From NCBI GenBank assembly GCA_013214525.1, contig JABSSG010000009.1:1-34170 (forward strand): DNA of 34,170 bases. The letters are read 5' to 3'. Shown here piece after piece: positions 17,646 to 26,598 of this stretch (position 1 is the stretch's first letter; every line of letters starts with the position of its first letter). Source of the DNA: Rickettsiales bacterium (GTDB lineage: Bacteria; Pseudomonadota; Alphaproteobacteria; Rickettsiales; JABSSG01). The position numbers and the translations under genes were made by a program. The notes under the pieces are model-generated. The model searched no databases, was not told the origin of the DNA, and worked only from the letters and a program-made list of their open reading frames with translations.

Positions 17646-19223
17646 TTATCTCGATTGAATATCGTAAGGAGTTTGTTTAAAAACAACTCCTTTCTTTGCG
17701 AGGTTTACTGAGCCAATACGGCTAGTTTCACCATAAATAACCTTTTGCCCCTCATATGCATCTAAGGTAGATAATATTTTGTTAGTCAAAACATTTCCCC
17801 CATTAGGTCTTTTATCTCCTAAAATGCCGTTATATAACAAGTAATACGCAACTCCATTATAAACCCCAAGCAATGGTGAGCTGATTTTATTTTGATTAAG
17901 TGGGGTCTTGGTTTCAGAAAACCAAATATGAGCTGCTAAATGCTCAAACTTAATGTTAGGATTAATTTTGCCCTGAACATCAAACATCTCCTCACCCAAT
18001 TCATAAAACTTAAAACCACCGCCACCTTGCCATTTTACCGCCTTTGAGATGCCACCTTGCTCACCATCAATCACTTTTTTTAATCTTTCCACACAATGCG
18101 TTTTTGCATGCTCTCCCATTTCAATGCCAATATATCTACGATTCATTTTATGAGCAACAGCGGCAGTTGTACCAGAACCTAAAAATGAATCTAAGACTAG
18201 GTCATTTTCCTTTGTTGCTAATTTCAATATTCTGGCAATTAAAAATTCAGGTTTTTTACCATTGCGAAACTCGATACCACCTTCATTAAAAAGCTTACTT
18301 GTATTAATGTCATTCCAAAGATCTCCTAAAAGATGACTGGGTAACTTTTGATCTCCATATTCTGTAAAACAAACATTAAATTTCTTTTCCAGAAAATACA
18401 TCTGTCGACCTCTGTAGTATAGGTTGCCCTTTTTATCTCTAAGTATCATATTTGGGTTTTGTTGAGATTGTTCCTTATGCTCATTTCTAATAAACGCACG
18501 CCTCCAAATCTTATCTGCATTTTTAACTATAAAGTCCTGAAATGATGTATTAGATGGATCAAAATTTATACCAACAGAGTTTAATACATCTTTGAGCAGA
18601 GCGACCTTCCAATCATTCACATCATTAGAGGAATTTTTTTCTAAATAATATTGAAATTCGTTATCCCAATCTAACTTGGGTATATACTGAGGAAAAAATT
18701 TTATACATTCTTTATTTTTAGCGTATAAAAAAATATTTTCTTTCTCTTTTATTATGGACTTTTCTTTATGCGAGACTTTCACTCCGCTTGCGGTAGACAT
18801 TTTTACAGAAATAGATGATACAAAATTACTTCTACCAAAGACCTCATCTAAAATCACTTTTAAATAATGACCTTCTTTATCATCTATTTGCACATAAAAA
18901 ACACCATCTTCACTCAAAAAACCCCTCAATAATTCTAGTCTTGGATAAATCATATCAAGCCATTTAGCGTGTTCTAGGTTGTCGTCGTAGTGTGCAAATG
19001 CGTTTTTGGTGTTATAAGGGGGGTCAATATAAACACACTTAACTTTGTTTGCATAATAAGGCAGTAACGACTTGAGAGCATCAAGATTATTTCCCTGAAT
19101 AATCATGTTCTCAGAAGCCTCATCTCCATGAGAAAACTCAGGCTTAGACTCTAAAAGACGATAAGGAGTTTTTCTACCCTCTTTTGTTGTCTTGTCTTTG
19201 TTTAACCAATGCAAAGTTGGCAT
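17646..19223 (-). CDS. mod: type III DNA methyltransferase, Mod subunit
   Basis: A 525-residue adenine methyltransferase that recognises the site for both modification and cleavage. The N-terminus (MPTLHWLNKDKTTKEGR) is typical of type III Mod. Beta-class motif order is seen: motif IV DPPY at residues 67-70 (VYIDPPYNTKNAF) comes first, a central target-recognition region follows, and the AdoMet-binding motif DSFLGSGTTAAVAHKMNRRY lies at about 344-363. It is somewhat shorter than many Mod proteins (about 600-650 residues), mostly in the central region that sets specificity, so the recognition site cannot be predicted. mod and res form a two-gene unit. No phase-variable simple repeat was seen in the gene. 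Confidence 0.92.
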   Translation of the reverse strand: MPTLHWLNKDKTTKEGRKTPYRLLESKPEFSHGDEASENMIIQGNNLDALKSLLPYYANKVKCVYIDPPYNTKNAFAHYDDNLEHAKWLDMIYPRLELLRGFLSEDGVFYVQIDDKEGHYLKVILDEVFGRSNFVSSISVKMSTASGVKVSHKEKSIIKEKENIFLYAKNKECIKFFPQYIPKLDWDNEFQYYLEKNSSNDVNDWKVALLKDVLNSVGINFDPSNTSFQDFIVKNADKIWRRAFIRNEHKEQSQQNPNMILRDKKGNLYYRGRQMYFLEKKFNVCFTEYGDQKLPSHLLGDLWNDINTSKLFNEGGIEFRNGKKPEFLIARILKLATKENDLVLDSFLGSGTTAAVAHKMNRRYIGIEMGEHAKTHCVERLKKVIDGEQGGISKAVKWQGGGGFKFYELGEEMFDVQGKINPNIKFEHLAAHIWFSETKTPLNQNKISSPLLGVYNGVAYYLLYNGILGDKRPNGGNVLTNKILSTLDAYEGQKVIYGETSRIGSVNLAKKGVVFKQTPYDIQSR

Positions 19224-19428
19224 AAGTGATATGCTATTTTCTTAAATTAATAAATCATCGTGTGTATTTTCACTAGTAGCCCTAAATTTAAAAGTTCTTT
19301 GGATGCTGTAGAAGAAAACTTTGTTTTGTTAATGTAATTCAAAGCAAGATTTGGGTCAACGTCATTTTAAATTGTTAGCTTCGTTTTGTTATTAATTTCC
19401 TTTTGCTGAATCATATTTTGTCTTTGTA

Positions 19429-19470
19429 GGGGCAGTGCTAACCTAGAGCGTTTTTACCGCCATTGGTAAA
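19429..19470 (+). repeat. left 42-bp terminal inverted repeat of the Tn3-family transposon
   Basis: Starts GGGGCAGTGCTAACC and ends CCATTGGTAAA. It is the exact reverse complement of 23388-23429. It lies 21 bases beyond the stop of the tyrosine recombinase gene. Confidence 0.95.
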
Positions 19471-19491
19471 GAGGTTAATATCTTTGCAAAC

Positions 19492-20202
19492 TTATATAGG
19501 AAATTTTTCCATATTGTCATTATACTCTTTTTGTGCCTCATTAATAGATAGCTTTGAATAAATCTCTAGGGTTTTCCTGCTTTCGTGACCTGAATAAGGT
19601 TGTATAAGAGCATCATCAATTCCCTGTTTTTTTAACCATGTAAATAAAAAATGTCTTAATTTATGTGGTGAGATAGATTGTTTCATGCCAGCAAGTTTTG
19701 TGTACTGAGCAAGAATTTTTCTGACTCCTCTATCGGTGTAATGTTTATTCCAAGATGACTCAAATAAATATTTGCAATTTTTTTCACTCATTTTATCTAT
19801 ATACATAGTTAGTACTTCCCTAAATTGAGTAGGAAACGGAACTATCCTGTCTTTTTTTCCTTTACCTTGAGTAATTTTAATCTGACAGCGATCTAAATCT
19901 ACTTCTGAAATTTTGATTTTGACCAATTCACTTACTCTTACTCCAGTATAAAGAAGTGTTTTAACAATAATAACATAGGTCATATTACGAGATTTCCAAA
20001 CAACCTCATAATATTTTTTCATTTCCTCTTCAGTGGGAACATATGGTAGTTTCTTCTCATTGCGAATTACTTCAACACCAAGCTCCAGACGTAGTTGTCG
20101 AAATAGTTCCCTCAAATAACTATAGTCAGGATGTTCTGGCTTCAATAGTTTAGCAAGTTGCTTTACTTTTTTTCTCACTGGAGTTCTAGTTATTGTGTTC
20201 AT
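19492..20202 (-). CDS. tnpI: tyrosine recombinase, TnpI-type cointegrate resolvase
   Basis: A 236-residue tyrosine recombinase. The catalytic set is visible: Arg89 ([10 protein letters not shown]), a beta-hairpin lysine region (QGKGKKDR), His180-x-x-Arg183 (SPHKLRHF), His206 (YSGHESRK) and nucleophile Tyr215 (TLEIYSK). In Tn4430-like transposons such an enzyme resolves the cointegrate after replicative transposition. It starts at the ATG at 20202, overlapping the tnpA stop as ATGA, so it is probably translated by coupling. It is shorter than many integrases (about 300 residues) and lacks most of the N-terminal SAM-like domain. Its recombination site could not be identified. Confidence 0.88.
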   Translation of the reverse strand: MNTITRTPVRKKVKQLAKLLKPEHPDYSYLRELFRQLRLELGVEVIRNEKKLPYVPTEEEMKKYYEVVWKSRNMTYVIIVKTLLYTGVRVSELVKIKISEVDLDRCQIKITQGKGKKDRIVPFPTQFREVLTMYIDKMSEKNCKYLFESSWNKHYTDRGVRKILAQYTKLAGMKQSISPHKLRHFLFTWLKKQGIDDALIQPYSGHESRKTLEIYSKLSINEAQKEYNDNMEKFPI

Positions 20203-23180
20203 GCTCTACTTTTTTGTTTGGGTTGTACAGGGAAGGTTGTAATAATTAAACGCTGATTTAAATCAAGTGGAAATAGTCCATATGGATTAATGTGTGTGTG
20301 AATTAAAGGAGATAAAGCTCTTTTATCTTCTTTTGTAAGTTTAATTTTCCATTCAGGATCAGATAGCACTGACTGTATCAGCAGTGTATTAATATACACC
20401 ATGCATACCTGTAATAAATGTAGACAAACAATCGCTAATTCTTGATCGTCCTTATAATTTGTTGATATCTCTCCTAGTTTACCATAAAAGATGAAGCCCA
20501 TAATTCCATTAACTCTCTCAACTATATTTAACGCATCATGAATTTCTATTCTTAGTTCTTCTGAAGCAATATACTTACATAAGAATATTGTTTTTGCGGC
20601 ATTACCAAGTTCTGTGAGAGCTTTATATACTGGATGATTATAGTTATCAGAGCTAAAGTGTTTTATGAAAACATTGGCATCTATTGTTCCTATCTTTAAG
20701 GCAACAATATATTTTACCATGTCATCATAATATTTCTCAATAAGACCCCAATTGATAGAACCGCTCAGAACAAGAGATAAATTTGGATAAAGATCTTTAT
20801 CGGCTTTATCTGCATAATATAATTTCTGCTTATTAATGTTCTTAATACGAGGAAGTAAAGCTAAGTGCAGAAGCTCTCCAACAGCAAAACCAATTACGCT
20901 TTGACCATGATTATCAACATAAGCTTTATTCATATTCATCTTACTATCGTGCTTGAGAAAACCATTAACCATGCTCCCTACTTCAGATGAAGAACAAGTT
21001 TTTAACTGTGAATAAATGCATGCGGAGTTTTGATCAATATGTAAATAAATCATTACACCACGTCCTCTGTATCTAGTATGCCACTCACTCATAAGGTTTT
21101 GATCCCAACAAAATATTTGTTTTGAATCACAAGAGCAAGCAGTGGTCGCAGTCCCCCATAATTTAGGATCTCTAACATCAATAATTGCATTTACAACTTC
21201 TACTATAGCGGCTCTAACATTTTCTGCATTTATATAGCGTCTTTTAACATAACGTAAATCAGAGTAATTAGATCCAGAACTAGCACCACTAACTCTTTTT
21301 AGTCCTGTGTTACTCCCAATACCATAAAGACATAAAAGAAGTCTTTTTAGCAACTCACTTTTATCTATAGAGTCTTTATTTGTAACACTCTTAAATTGAT
21401 CTATAAAATTTGTTCTAAAATTAGCTTCTTTCAATATATCAAGCAAATTGATAGTCGCAAATCGTTTGTTTATGACTCTTTGTAAAACATGCAAATTAGG
21501 AGGGGGTTCTTGAGGATCATACGGAGTGATTTTGATTCTTGCATTCTTCTTGTTTTTGCCTGTAATTTCTACTAGAGCATTATCTAAAATGCTATTATTT
21601 AAGCTTTGCATTTCATGCTGTAGTTCTTTCTTTATTGATTTTATAAATTTCTTTGCACAAAGAGGTAAATTCAATAGCTTATAATAGTATTTTCTTCTCT
21701 TATCAAAATCCTTTGGTACATCTTCTTTAGGATTACGAAAAACATATGCACCAGTTACCCATAGTCTCTTGCAACTTAAAAAGACTTTTAATTGTTCTAA
21801 AATGGCAACCTCATAATTAATGCAGTTGACTCGTTCCTTAAATGTTTTAGGGCATTTAGTTACAACAGAGCTTTTCCAACTATCAGTAATAGCTTCCATC
21901 GGCACTTCGTTGATATCAGAATAATATTTCTTATCACAAGTAGTGCCTTTGATAAAGTTTATTGCAGATATCAAGTGCTTTATTTGTTCCTCTTCTGCTG
22001 TAAACTCGAAGCTATTTAATAAAGTTTGTAAAACACGTCTGTGACCATGTGAATATAAAGAGCGAATTTTCGTTTGTACACTCTCCTGATACCACCTTCC
22101 TCTTTTACTCTTATGATCTTTAATAATATTTTCTAAAGTATCTTCAGATACTTTATCGTAGATTCTTTTCTTGATTATACCATTTGGATAATCTAAAGAT
22201 GCTCTAGCTAAGGAATACAGAATATCAAATTTTCCCTTTACTCGTGTAACATCTGCAAGGATTTCCTTCTTGATAAATTTTTCTGCAGATGTACGCATCT
22301 TATGAATTAATTGTAAAAATGTTTCTAAGTTGTCATCCGTTACCTTCTGCAATCTTATGTAAAAGAATATAGCCATCATGACATATTTATTTGCATGTGC
22401 ATACTTCCTGATGTCGCTTGGATAAGCCGCCATGATACGTTTATAATATTTGAGTAACAACTTTCTATTAATTGTTGCCAAAAGAGTTACTGGTAAAGCA
22501 ACAGATTCAAGGTATTTTTGCTTATCGATTTCAGCTTGCACCAGTTTTAATTTTGCTCCTGCAATGTCTTTTTTCAATCTCCATAACGGAATACTATTGC
22601 TATCTTCTTGCTCAGATATAGAAGTGTCTGACTCACAGTCTTCTAATTGGAGAATGCTATCAAAAAAATCTTTAGTTTCTTCTGGCAATACTGAATAGAT
22701 GCTCGTGAAAAGCTTATGTTCAAATCGATGCTCTGCTATAATGATGCATTGTTTGATCTTATATAATGGAAGGGGTTCTATTTTTAAATCTTTAAAGAAT
22801 TTATATGCAATTTCCTTGTTCTGTTCTACTTTTAAACATTTTGGAGTTGCATGTTTCATTAAGTGCCTTACTAACTGCTCTTTATGTGTACCAGTAGGTC
22901 TACTATAGCCAAGAAATTTTCTGATTTCCTGACGAAAACGTTGACTAGTTCTGCTTTGCCAATCAAACTCATACTCCGTTGGCACAGGAATACCCAATTG
23001 ATCCGCTAAATTACCAATTAAAATTTCTGGGAAAATATCATCCTGAGTTGGGTAACAACTTTCTGCTTGAAAAAATTTCAACATCAATGCAAATAATAAT
23101 TGATTCCTTCCTCTATATTTGGTCTTTACAAGTGCTAGCTCTTCCTTGTCTAATAAAAATGCATCTTCTGATAAATTCAT
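20199..23180 (-). CDS. tnpA: Tn3-family transposase TnpA
   Basis: A 993-residue transposase of Tn3 length, beginning [15 protein letters not shown] with the N-terminal DUF4158-type DNA-binding region. It catalyses replicative transposition. Catalytic acidic residues can be placed in the C-terminal third: Asp in CSCDSKQIF, Asp in [10 protein letters not shown] and Glu in [11 protein letters not shown]. No internal stop is present. The start is the ATG at 23180, about 210 bases inside the right terminal repeat. It differs clearly from the second Tn3-type transposase at 30712-33771, so the window holds two unrelated Tn3 lineages. Confidence 0.93.
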   Translation of the reverse strand: MNLSEDAFLLDKEELALVKTKYRGRNQLLFALMLKFFQAESCYPTQDDIFPEILIGNLADQLGIPVPTEYEFDWQSRTSQRFRQEIRKFLGYSRPTGTHKEQLVRHLMKHATPKCLKVEQNKEIAYKFFKDLKIEPLPLYKIKQCIIIAEHRFEHKLFTSIYSVLPEETKDFFDSILQLEDCESDTSISEQEDSNSIPLWRLKKDIAGAKLKLVQAEIDKQKYLESVALPVTLLATINRKLLLKYYKRIMAAYPSDIRKYAHANKYVMMAIFFYIRLQKVTDDNLETFLQLIHKMRTSAEKFIKKEILADVTRVKGKFDILYSLARASLDYPNGIIKKRIYDKVSEDTLENIIKDHKSKRGRWYQESVQTKIRSLYSHGHRRVLQTLLNSFEFTAEEEQIKHLISAINFIKGTTCDKKYYSDINEVPMEAITDSWKSSVVTKCPKTFKERVNCINYEVAILEQLKVFLSCKRLWVTGAYVFRNPKEDVPKDFDKRRKYYYKLLNLPLCAKKFIKSIKKELQHEMQSLNNSILDNALVEITGKNKKNARIKITPYDPQEPPPNLHVLQRVINKRFATINLLDILKEANFRTNFIDQFKSVTNKDSIDKSELLKRLLLCLYGIGSNTGLKRVSGASSGSNYSDLRYVKRRYINAENVRAAIVEVVNAIIDVRDPKLWGTATTACSCDSKQIFCWDQNLMSEWHTRYRGRGVMIYLHIDQNSACIYSQLKTCSSSEVGSMVNGFLKHDSKMNMNKAYVDNHGQSVIGFAVGELLHLALLPRIKNINKQKLYYADKADKDLYPNLSLVLSGSINWGLIEKYYDDMVKYIVALKIGTIDANVFIKHFSSDNYNHPVYKALTELGNAAKTIFLCKYIASEELRIEIHDALNIVERVNGIMGFIFYGKLGEISTNYKDDQELAIVCLHLLQVCMVYINTLLIQSVLSDPEWKIKLTKEDKRALSPLIHTHINPYGLFPLDLNQRLIITTFPVQPKQKSRA

Positions 23181-23387
23181 AATAGTTAACGCAGTTCCCA
23201 GAACACCTAATGACGGAACTCATAACCCCCACATCATAGGCTTTCTTTTGTTAAAGAACTTGCTTTACTGCTATATTTTATACCAAATCTATATCAGTTT
23301 GTAAATAGGAACTTAAATAAATCATAATTCACCAAGAATTTCTTAAAATGCACCAATTAAAAAAAGCATTGCTTGATTGTTAATATT

Positions 23388-23429
23388 TTTACCAATGGCG
23401 GTAAAAACGCTCTAGGTTAGCACTGCCCC
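23388..23429 (-). repeat. right 42-bp terminal inverted repeat of the Tn3-family transposon
   Basis: Exact reverse complement of 19429-19470; ends GGTTAGCACTGCCCC at 23429. Matching stops inside at TTTACC. The bases just outside (AATAA) begin the segment with the TGTATTACA cluster. Confidence 0.95.
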
Positions 23430-23446
23430 AATAAAGCGTTGAGCCA

Positions 23447-23626
23447 TGTATTACATTTGTCATACGGCTTTTGTAATACAGTTATTTTTGTGTATTACAA
23501 TTGTAATACATTTGCGGTATCCCTTAGAAAATAAGCGATTCAGATGTATTGCATCGTATTACATTTTGCTAATTTTTAGATCGCTTTTTTATTAATGTAA
23601 TACGTTTGTATTACAGGTGTAATACA
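23447..23626. repeat. cluster of nine TGTATTACA sites in both orientations (iteron- or operator-like)
   Basis: In 180 bases there are six perfect copies of TGTATTACA or its complement: 23447-23455, 23472-23480, 23491-23499, 23502-23510, 23607-23615 and 23618-23626. Three more have one mismatch: 23545-23553, 23555-23563 and 23596-23604. Sites 3 and 4 form a perfect 20-bp palindrome. Sites pair up about 10 or 11 bases apart, one helical turn. Such arrays are typical of plasmid iterons, partition sites or operators bound by ribbon-helix-helix proteins. No replication, partition or antitoxin gene is adjacent. Confidence 0.7.
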
Positions 23627-23701
23627 TGTTTTGCTTTGAAATATGACGTATTTTTTATTTAAGTTTTAAGAATGCACTTTAGCATTGTGGAAAACAATGT
23701 G

Positions 23702-23887
23702 TAAGTGCATTGTTAGAATTACCAATTCTGGTTAACTCTAACACACAAGGATAATCTCAAGAAAAACATTCCTTTTTTGAACCGCATAGGAACAGAATAG
23801 TAATTTGTATGTGTATTACCATGGATACACCTTCAAACCCTTGTATTCCTTAACGTTCAATATAAATTCTTTATATTACACAAATTG
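23702..23887 (+). repeat. dispersed repeat, copy 3 (hairpin part plus tail)
   Basis: The longest composite copy. It has an imperfect hairpin from TGTTAGAATT (23711-23720) to CTAACA (about 23738-23743), the block at 23747-23767 identical to copy 1, a T run, GAACCGCATAGGAACAGAATAG, and a tail that matches copy 2 as far as ATATTACACAAATT. It abuts the left end of the IS30-type element. Confidence 0.75.
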
Positions 23888-25012
23888 AAAATTCAAGCAC
23901 TAAGTTGAACATCACCTATAATATTATTGCTTTCAGCAAACCCTCTCTTTATTTTAATGATATTGTTTGCTTTTTCTTCCCAAATTTCATTAGGGGTCTT
24001 ATAGCCAAAAATCTTTCTAGGCATATTATTTAAAATATCTGCAATACCATCAAGAGTTTTTTGTGTAGCAGTATTAATATCAATTTTTTTAGGAAATATC
24101 CTATGAATCATAGAGTTGATTTTTTCAACTAGAGCCTTTTGTCTAGGATGATATGGATCACAAAAGAAAGTATCAAAACCCATGAATCTATAGGCAACAT
24201 GCCCTACAAACTCTTTGCCATTATCCATAGTAAGAGTTTTCCTAAGCTGTGTAGGAATAGAATTCATCTTTGATAAAAACCCTGTAGTAACTGTTAAAGA
24301 TCGTTTGCATCCGTTTAAAACAAGCATGACTTTCTGACTTAATTTATCTACCATTACACCAATATTCTTGCTTCTATTACCTTTGTGAAAGGTAAGATCT
24401 GCTTCAAAATGATCCAATTCTACTTTCTCATTAGCGATAGCTTCTCTTTTATGAATTGAGATTCTGTCTGGTATTATTTTTCTTGGAATACGTTCTCCTC
24501 TTGTCTGTCTTGACATCCTTCTTTGGGGCAAATATGTGTATAATTTCAATTTTCTAGCAATAGGAGATGTATAAACATATTGATATATAGCTTCTGTACT
24601 CACAGTTTCTGAAAATCCTTCTAGCTTCATTCTACCTGCTATTGCATTTGGAGACCATTTGTGATCTATCATACAACGAGCAATATATTCTTGTAGTTCA
24701 GGGTTACGCTCAATCTTTGACTGCTCTGATTTATGCAATCTGCTTTTATATTTCGTTTGAGCAACACAAGGCATATATACTCCAGCATCGCTATTTCTGC
24801 TTATTTCCATACTTATTGTTCCCTTTGACCGATTTAATAATTGTGCTATTTCTGTTATAGTTTTTGCTTGGTATAGCATTTCTTTTATTTGGTATCTTTC
24901 TTGTATATTTAAGTGTTTACAATGATTCATTATCAAAACCTCATATTAATTACTTATTATTATAGTTAATATTTAGTAGGTTTTGTTCAACTTACTTTTA
25001 GCATTTTCAATT
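23884..25012 (-). mobile_element. IS30-family insertion sequence
   Basis: The transposase gene is bounded by imperfect inverted repeats of about 37 bp. Left, from about 23883, reads AAATTGAAAATTCAAG and then TAAGTTGAACA. Right, reverse-complemented up to about 25012, reads AAATTGAAAATGCTAA and then TAAGTTGAACA. The inner AAGTTGAACA blocks are at 23902-23911 and 24982-24992. Exact ends are uncertain by a few bases, and no target duplication was recognised. Its right end lies against the truncated IS256-type gene and its left end against repeat copy 3. Confidence 0.7.
23893..24930 (-). CDS. IS30-family transposase
   Basis: A DDE transposase of 345 residues from the ATG at 24930, which has GAGG eight bases upstream; a TTG at 24936 would add two residues. 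The N-terminal helix-turn-helix reads NIQERYQIKEML and LNRSKGTISMEISRN. The integrase core has Asp in ELDHFEADLTF, Asp in LTMDNGKEF and Glu in VEKINSMIHRIFPK. The C-terminal NNMPRKIFGYKTPNEIW is typical of IS30. The protein is full length. The last four codons lie in the left inverted repeat, so the stop is set by the element's own end or the flanking DNA. Confidence 0.93.
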   Translation of the reverse strand: MNHCKHLNIQERYQIKEMLYQAKTITEIAQLLNRSKGTISMEISRNSDAGVYMPCVAQTKYKSRLHKSEQSKIERNPELQEYIARCMIDHKWSPNAIAGRMKLEGFSETVSTEAIYQYVYTSPIARKLKLYTYLPQRRMSRQTRGERIPRKIIPDRISIHKREAIANEKVELDHFEADLTFHKGNRSKNIGVMVDKLSQKVMLVLNGCKRSLTVTTGFLSKMNSIPTQLRKTLTMDNGKEFVGHVAYRFMGFDTFFCDPYHPRQKALVEKINSMIHRIFPKKIDINTATQKTLDGIADILNNMPRKIFGYKTPNEIWEEKANNIIKIKRGFAESNNIIGDVQLSA

Positions 25013-25593
25013 TTGTTATCCTGTTTCGATTTAAAAAACATTGCATCTAAAAAAATTATTGCATATTGACGATCTAAGGGTCTATTTCGCCACTCATTTA
25101 GTTCAGGTATAAGACGATCTGTAATTGCAGATATTTTGGCGTTGCTTATTTCCATGCCATAAATATCTTGTATGTGATCAGCTATCGAGTTGTAGCTGTT
25201 TCCCAAAGCATATAACGACAAAATTTTATTATCTAATTCTTCATTAAGCACAGTCTGACGTTTTTTTATTAGCTCTGGTTCGAAGCTACCGTTCCTATCT
25301 CTCGGAGTATTTAATTCAATACTACCGCTAGCGGTTTTAACTTGCTTTTGGTTAAAGCCATTCCTTCTATTATTTCCCTCTTCAAGAGAATTTTCAGACA
25401 AATGGGCATCCATTTCGCCCTGTAGAGATAACTCCAATAATTCTTTTATTAAGTTATTTAATAAGCCTTTCTTTCCCAGTAATGGCTCTCCAGAATATAA
25501 GCCTTGCTGAAGTCTATTTACTTCTTCTGCTGGCAACATAGATAGCAAACTAGCATGTAGTTTATTTTTTTGATTTTTTACATTATTTTTCAT
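24973..25593 (-). pseudogene. IS256-family (mutator-type) transposase, 5' part only
   Basis: The frame from the ATG at 25593 (MKNNVKNQKNKLH; AGG about 10 bases upstream) matches IS256-type transposases: ELLELSLQGEMDAHL, then NNRRNGFNQKQVKTASG, LNTPRDRNGSFEPELIKKRQ, ALGNSYNSIADHI and YAIIFLDAMFF. The Asp in FLDAMFF is the first of the catalytic triad. Similarity ends at about KQDNKI, where the IS30-type right end begins, and the last residues are read from that element. The catalytic C-terminal half is not on the other side of the IS30 element, so a deletion has occurred. It cannot be active. Confidence 0.85.
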
Positions 25594-25683
25594 ATCATTA
25601 CCTATATTATAGTTTATTTTGTTGGGATAAAATCGTGGATAATTTATACTAAATTCTCCACAATTTTTCCCCAAACGCAAAAA

Positions 25684-25716
25684 CAAAATCTAACATTTTT
25701 TTCTTGTTAGATTTTG
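25684..25716. repeat. 11-bp perfect hairpin upstream of the IS256-type remnant
   Basis: CAAAATCTAAC (25684-25694) and GTTAGATTTTG (25706-25716) pair perfectly around an 11-base T-rich loop. It lies about 90 bases before the transposase start, just inside sequence (TGACACAGTTTATGGAACAC) that looks like an IS256-type terminal repeat. A stem here could block outside transcription into the transposase, as seen in some insertion sequences. Confidence 0.5.
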
Positions 25717-25769
25717 GTAATGACACAGTTTATGGAACACTTCCGAGTTATATTTTACAATTAATTAGA

Positions 25770-25820
25770 TAGCTATGGATATATGCATAAATATAAAATT
25801 TATACACATATCCACAGCTA
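25770..25820. repeat. 51-bp near-perfect palindrome with DnaA-box-like sequences
   Basis: Outer arms TAGCT.TGGATAT and ATATCCA.AGCTA pair with one mismatch and enclose an AT-rich centre (ATAAAT/ATTTAT). The right arm holds TTATACACA (25800-25808), a full match to the DnaA-box consensus TTATNCACA, followed by ATATCCACA (25808-25816), one mismatch away. A third near match, CGTGGATAA, is at 25634-25642. This may be an origin remnant or a chance feature of AT-rich DNA. Confidence 0.4.
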
Positions 25821-25929
25821 CAAAAACTATAAATTTATTTTTACTTTATGGTAACATTATGATATAAATTTACATACTTAAAGATAGTAATTTATACCTT
25901 ATCTTTTTCAAAAAAGTTGTTTAAAAAAG

Positions 25930-26351
25930 GGAACCACCTAATACCTAATACCTAATACTTTTGGTGTAGGGTAATTACCAAGCAGTCTTGATAAAAATCG
26001 TATAGCAGATTTTTTATCACGTCTTAATTGCAGGAATATATCTAACTCAAATCCATCAGAATCAACCGCTCTCCATAATATGTATTTCTTGCCATTTATT
26101 TTGACCGCCATTTCATCTAGATGTCATTTATCTTTTGGTTTGCGTTGTTTCTTTTTGATTACATCTTCAAAAGAAGAAGCAAATTTATAACACCAACCAC
26201 GAATTGTTTCATGACTTACATCTATCCCTCTATACAAAAGTTGTTCTGATATATCACGGTAGCTATGATTAAACCTATGATATAGCCATACAGCCTGACT
26301 AATTATTGATACTGGAAATCGATGACGTTTAGGAGATTCACTTAGGGACAT
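25930..26351 (-). pseudogene. IS6-family transposase, broken by an in-frame stop and truncated
   Basis: From the ATG at 26351 the frame reads FPVSIISQAVWLYHRFNHSY, RDISEQLLYRGIDVSHETIR and GWCYKF, typical of the N-terminal part of IS6-type transposases. At 26121-26126 the conserved DKWHLDE motif reads DK-stop-HLDE, because TGG (Trp) has become TGA. The same frame then continues with good similarity: HLDEMAVKINGKKYILWRAV, DSDGFELD, QLRRDKKSAIRFLSRLL. It ends at PKVLGIRY in a heptamer repeat (about 25938-25959), and the rest is missing. Other genes in the window use TGA as a normal stop, so recoding is not needed. Confidence 0.85.
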
Positions 26352-26533
26352 GGATTTAACTCATTAATTAATATTATATCTCTAAATATTTACATGATAT
26401 AATTATAATTAACAACTACTCATACTTAACTTGACGATGCCGTTATTGGATAGGCTCTTAGAGAATTAACCCCTATTTAAGATAAATCTTGTACCAATGC
26501 CGATATTCCAAGTAAAATTATTTTAGGAAGTAA

Positions 26534-26563
26534 TTGTTTTTAGTCGGTATCATTATGTATAAT
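26534..26563 (+). promoter_or_regulatory. predicted sigma-70-type promoter of the seven-repeat protein gene
   Basis: TTGTTT (26534-26539) and a perfect TATAAT (26558-26563) are separated by 18 bases. They lie 35 bases before the start codon of the gene at 26599. Confidence 0.55.
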
Positions 26564-26587
26564 ACAATTGCATCTTGTTATTTTAAT

Positions 26588-26595
26588 AGAGGAGG
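26588..26595 (+). promoter_or_regulatory. strong Shine-Dalgarno sequence
   Basis: AGAGGAGG lies just before AAA and the ATG at 26599. It is by far the best ribosome binding site in the window and fixes the start of the gene. Confidence 0.75.
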
Positions 26596-26598
26596 AAA

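Larger units (their letters stand above)
19429..23429 (-). mobile_element. complete Tn3-family transposon with TnpI-type recombinase
   Basis: A 4001-bp element bounded by perfect 42-bp inverted repeats that begin GGGGCAGTGC, as Tn3-family ends begin GGGG. It contains only tnpA (20199-23180) and a tyrosine recombinase (19492-20202), both on the - strand and overlapping by four bases. This two-gene plan resembles Tn4430-type Tn3 elements, which resolve cointegrates with TnpI instead of a serine resolvase. No passenger gene is present. The five bases outside the ends differ (TTGTA at the left, AATAA at the right), so the expected 5-bp target duplication is absent. Confidence 0.9.
25594..26123. 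other. gap between transposase remnants, with hairpins and a heptamer repeat
   Basis: No intact gene. In order it holds the IS256-type end with its 11-bp hairpin, a 51-bp palindrome with DnaA-box-like sites (25770-25820), plain AT-rich sequence, a short tandem CCTAATA repeat at about 25938-25959, and, from about 25930 on the - strand, the rest of the IS6-type pseudogene. Confidence 0.6.

Noticed and set aside
23447..23626. CRISPR array reading of the TGTATTACA cluster
   Set aside because: Repeats are only 9 bases, occur in both orientations and have irregular spacing; there are no unique spacers of constant length and no cas genes.
26121..26126. TGA read as tryptophan in the IS6-type gene
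   Set aside because: pyrG, the IS30 transposase and tnpA here end with TGA as a normal stop, so the code is standard and the gene is simply broken.
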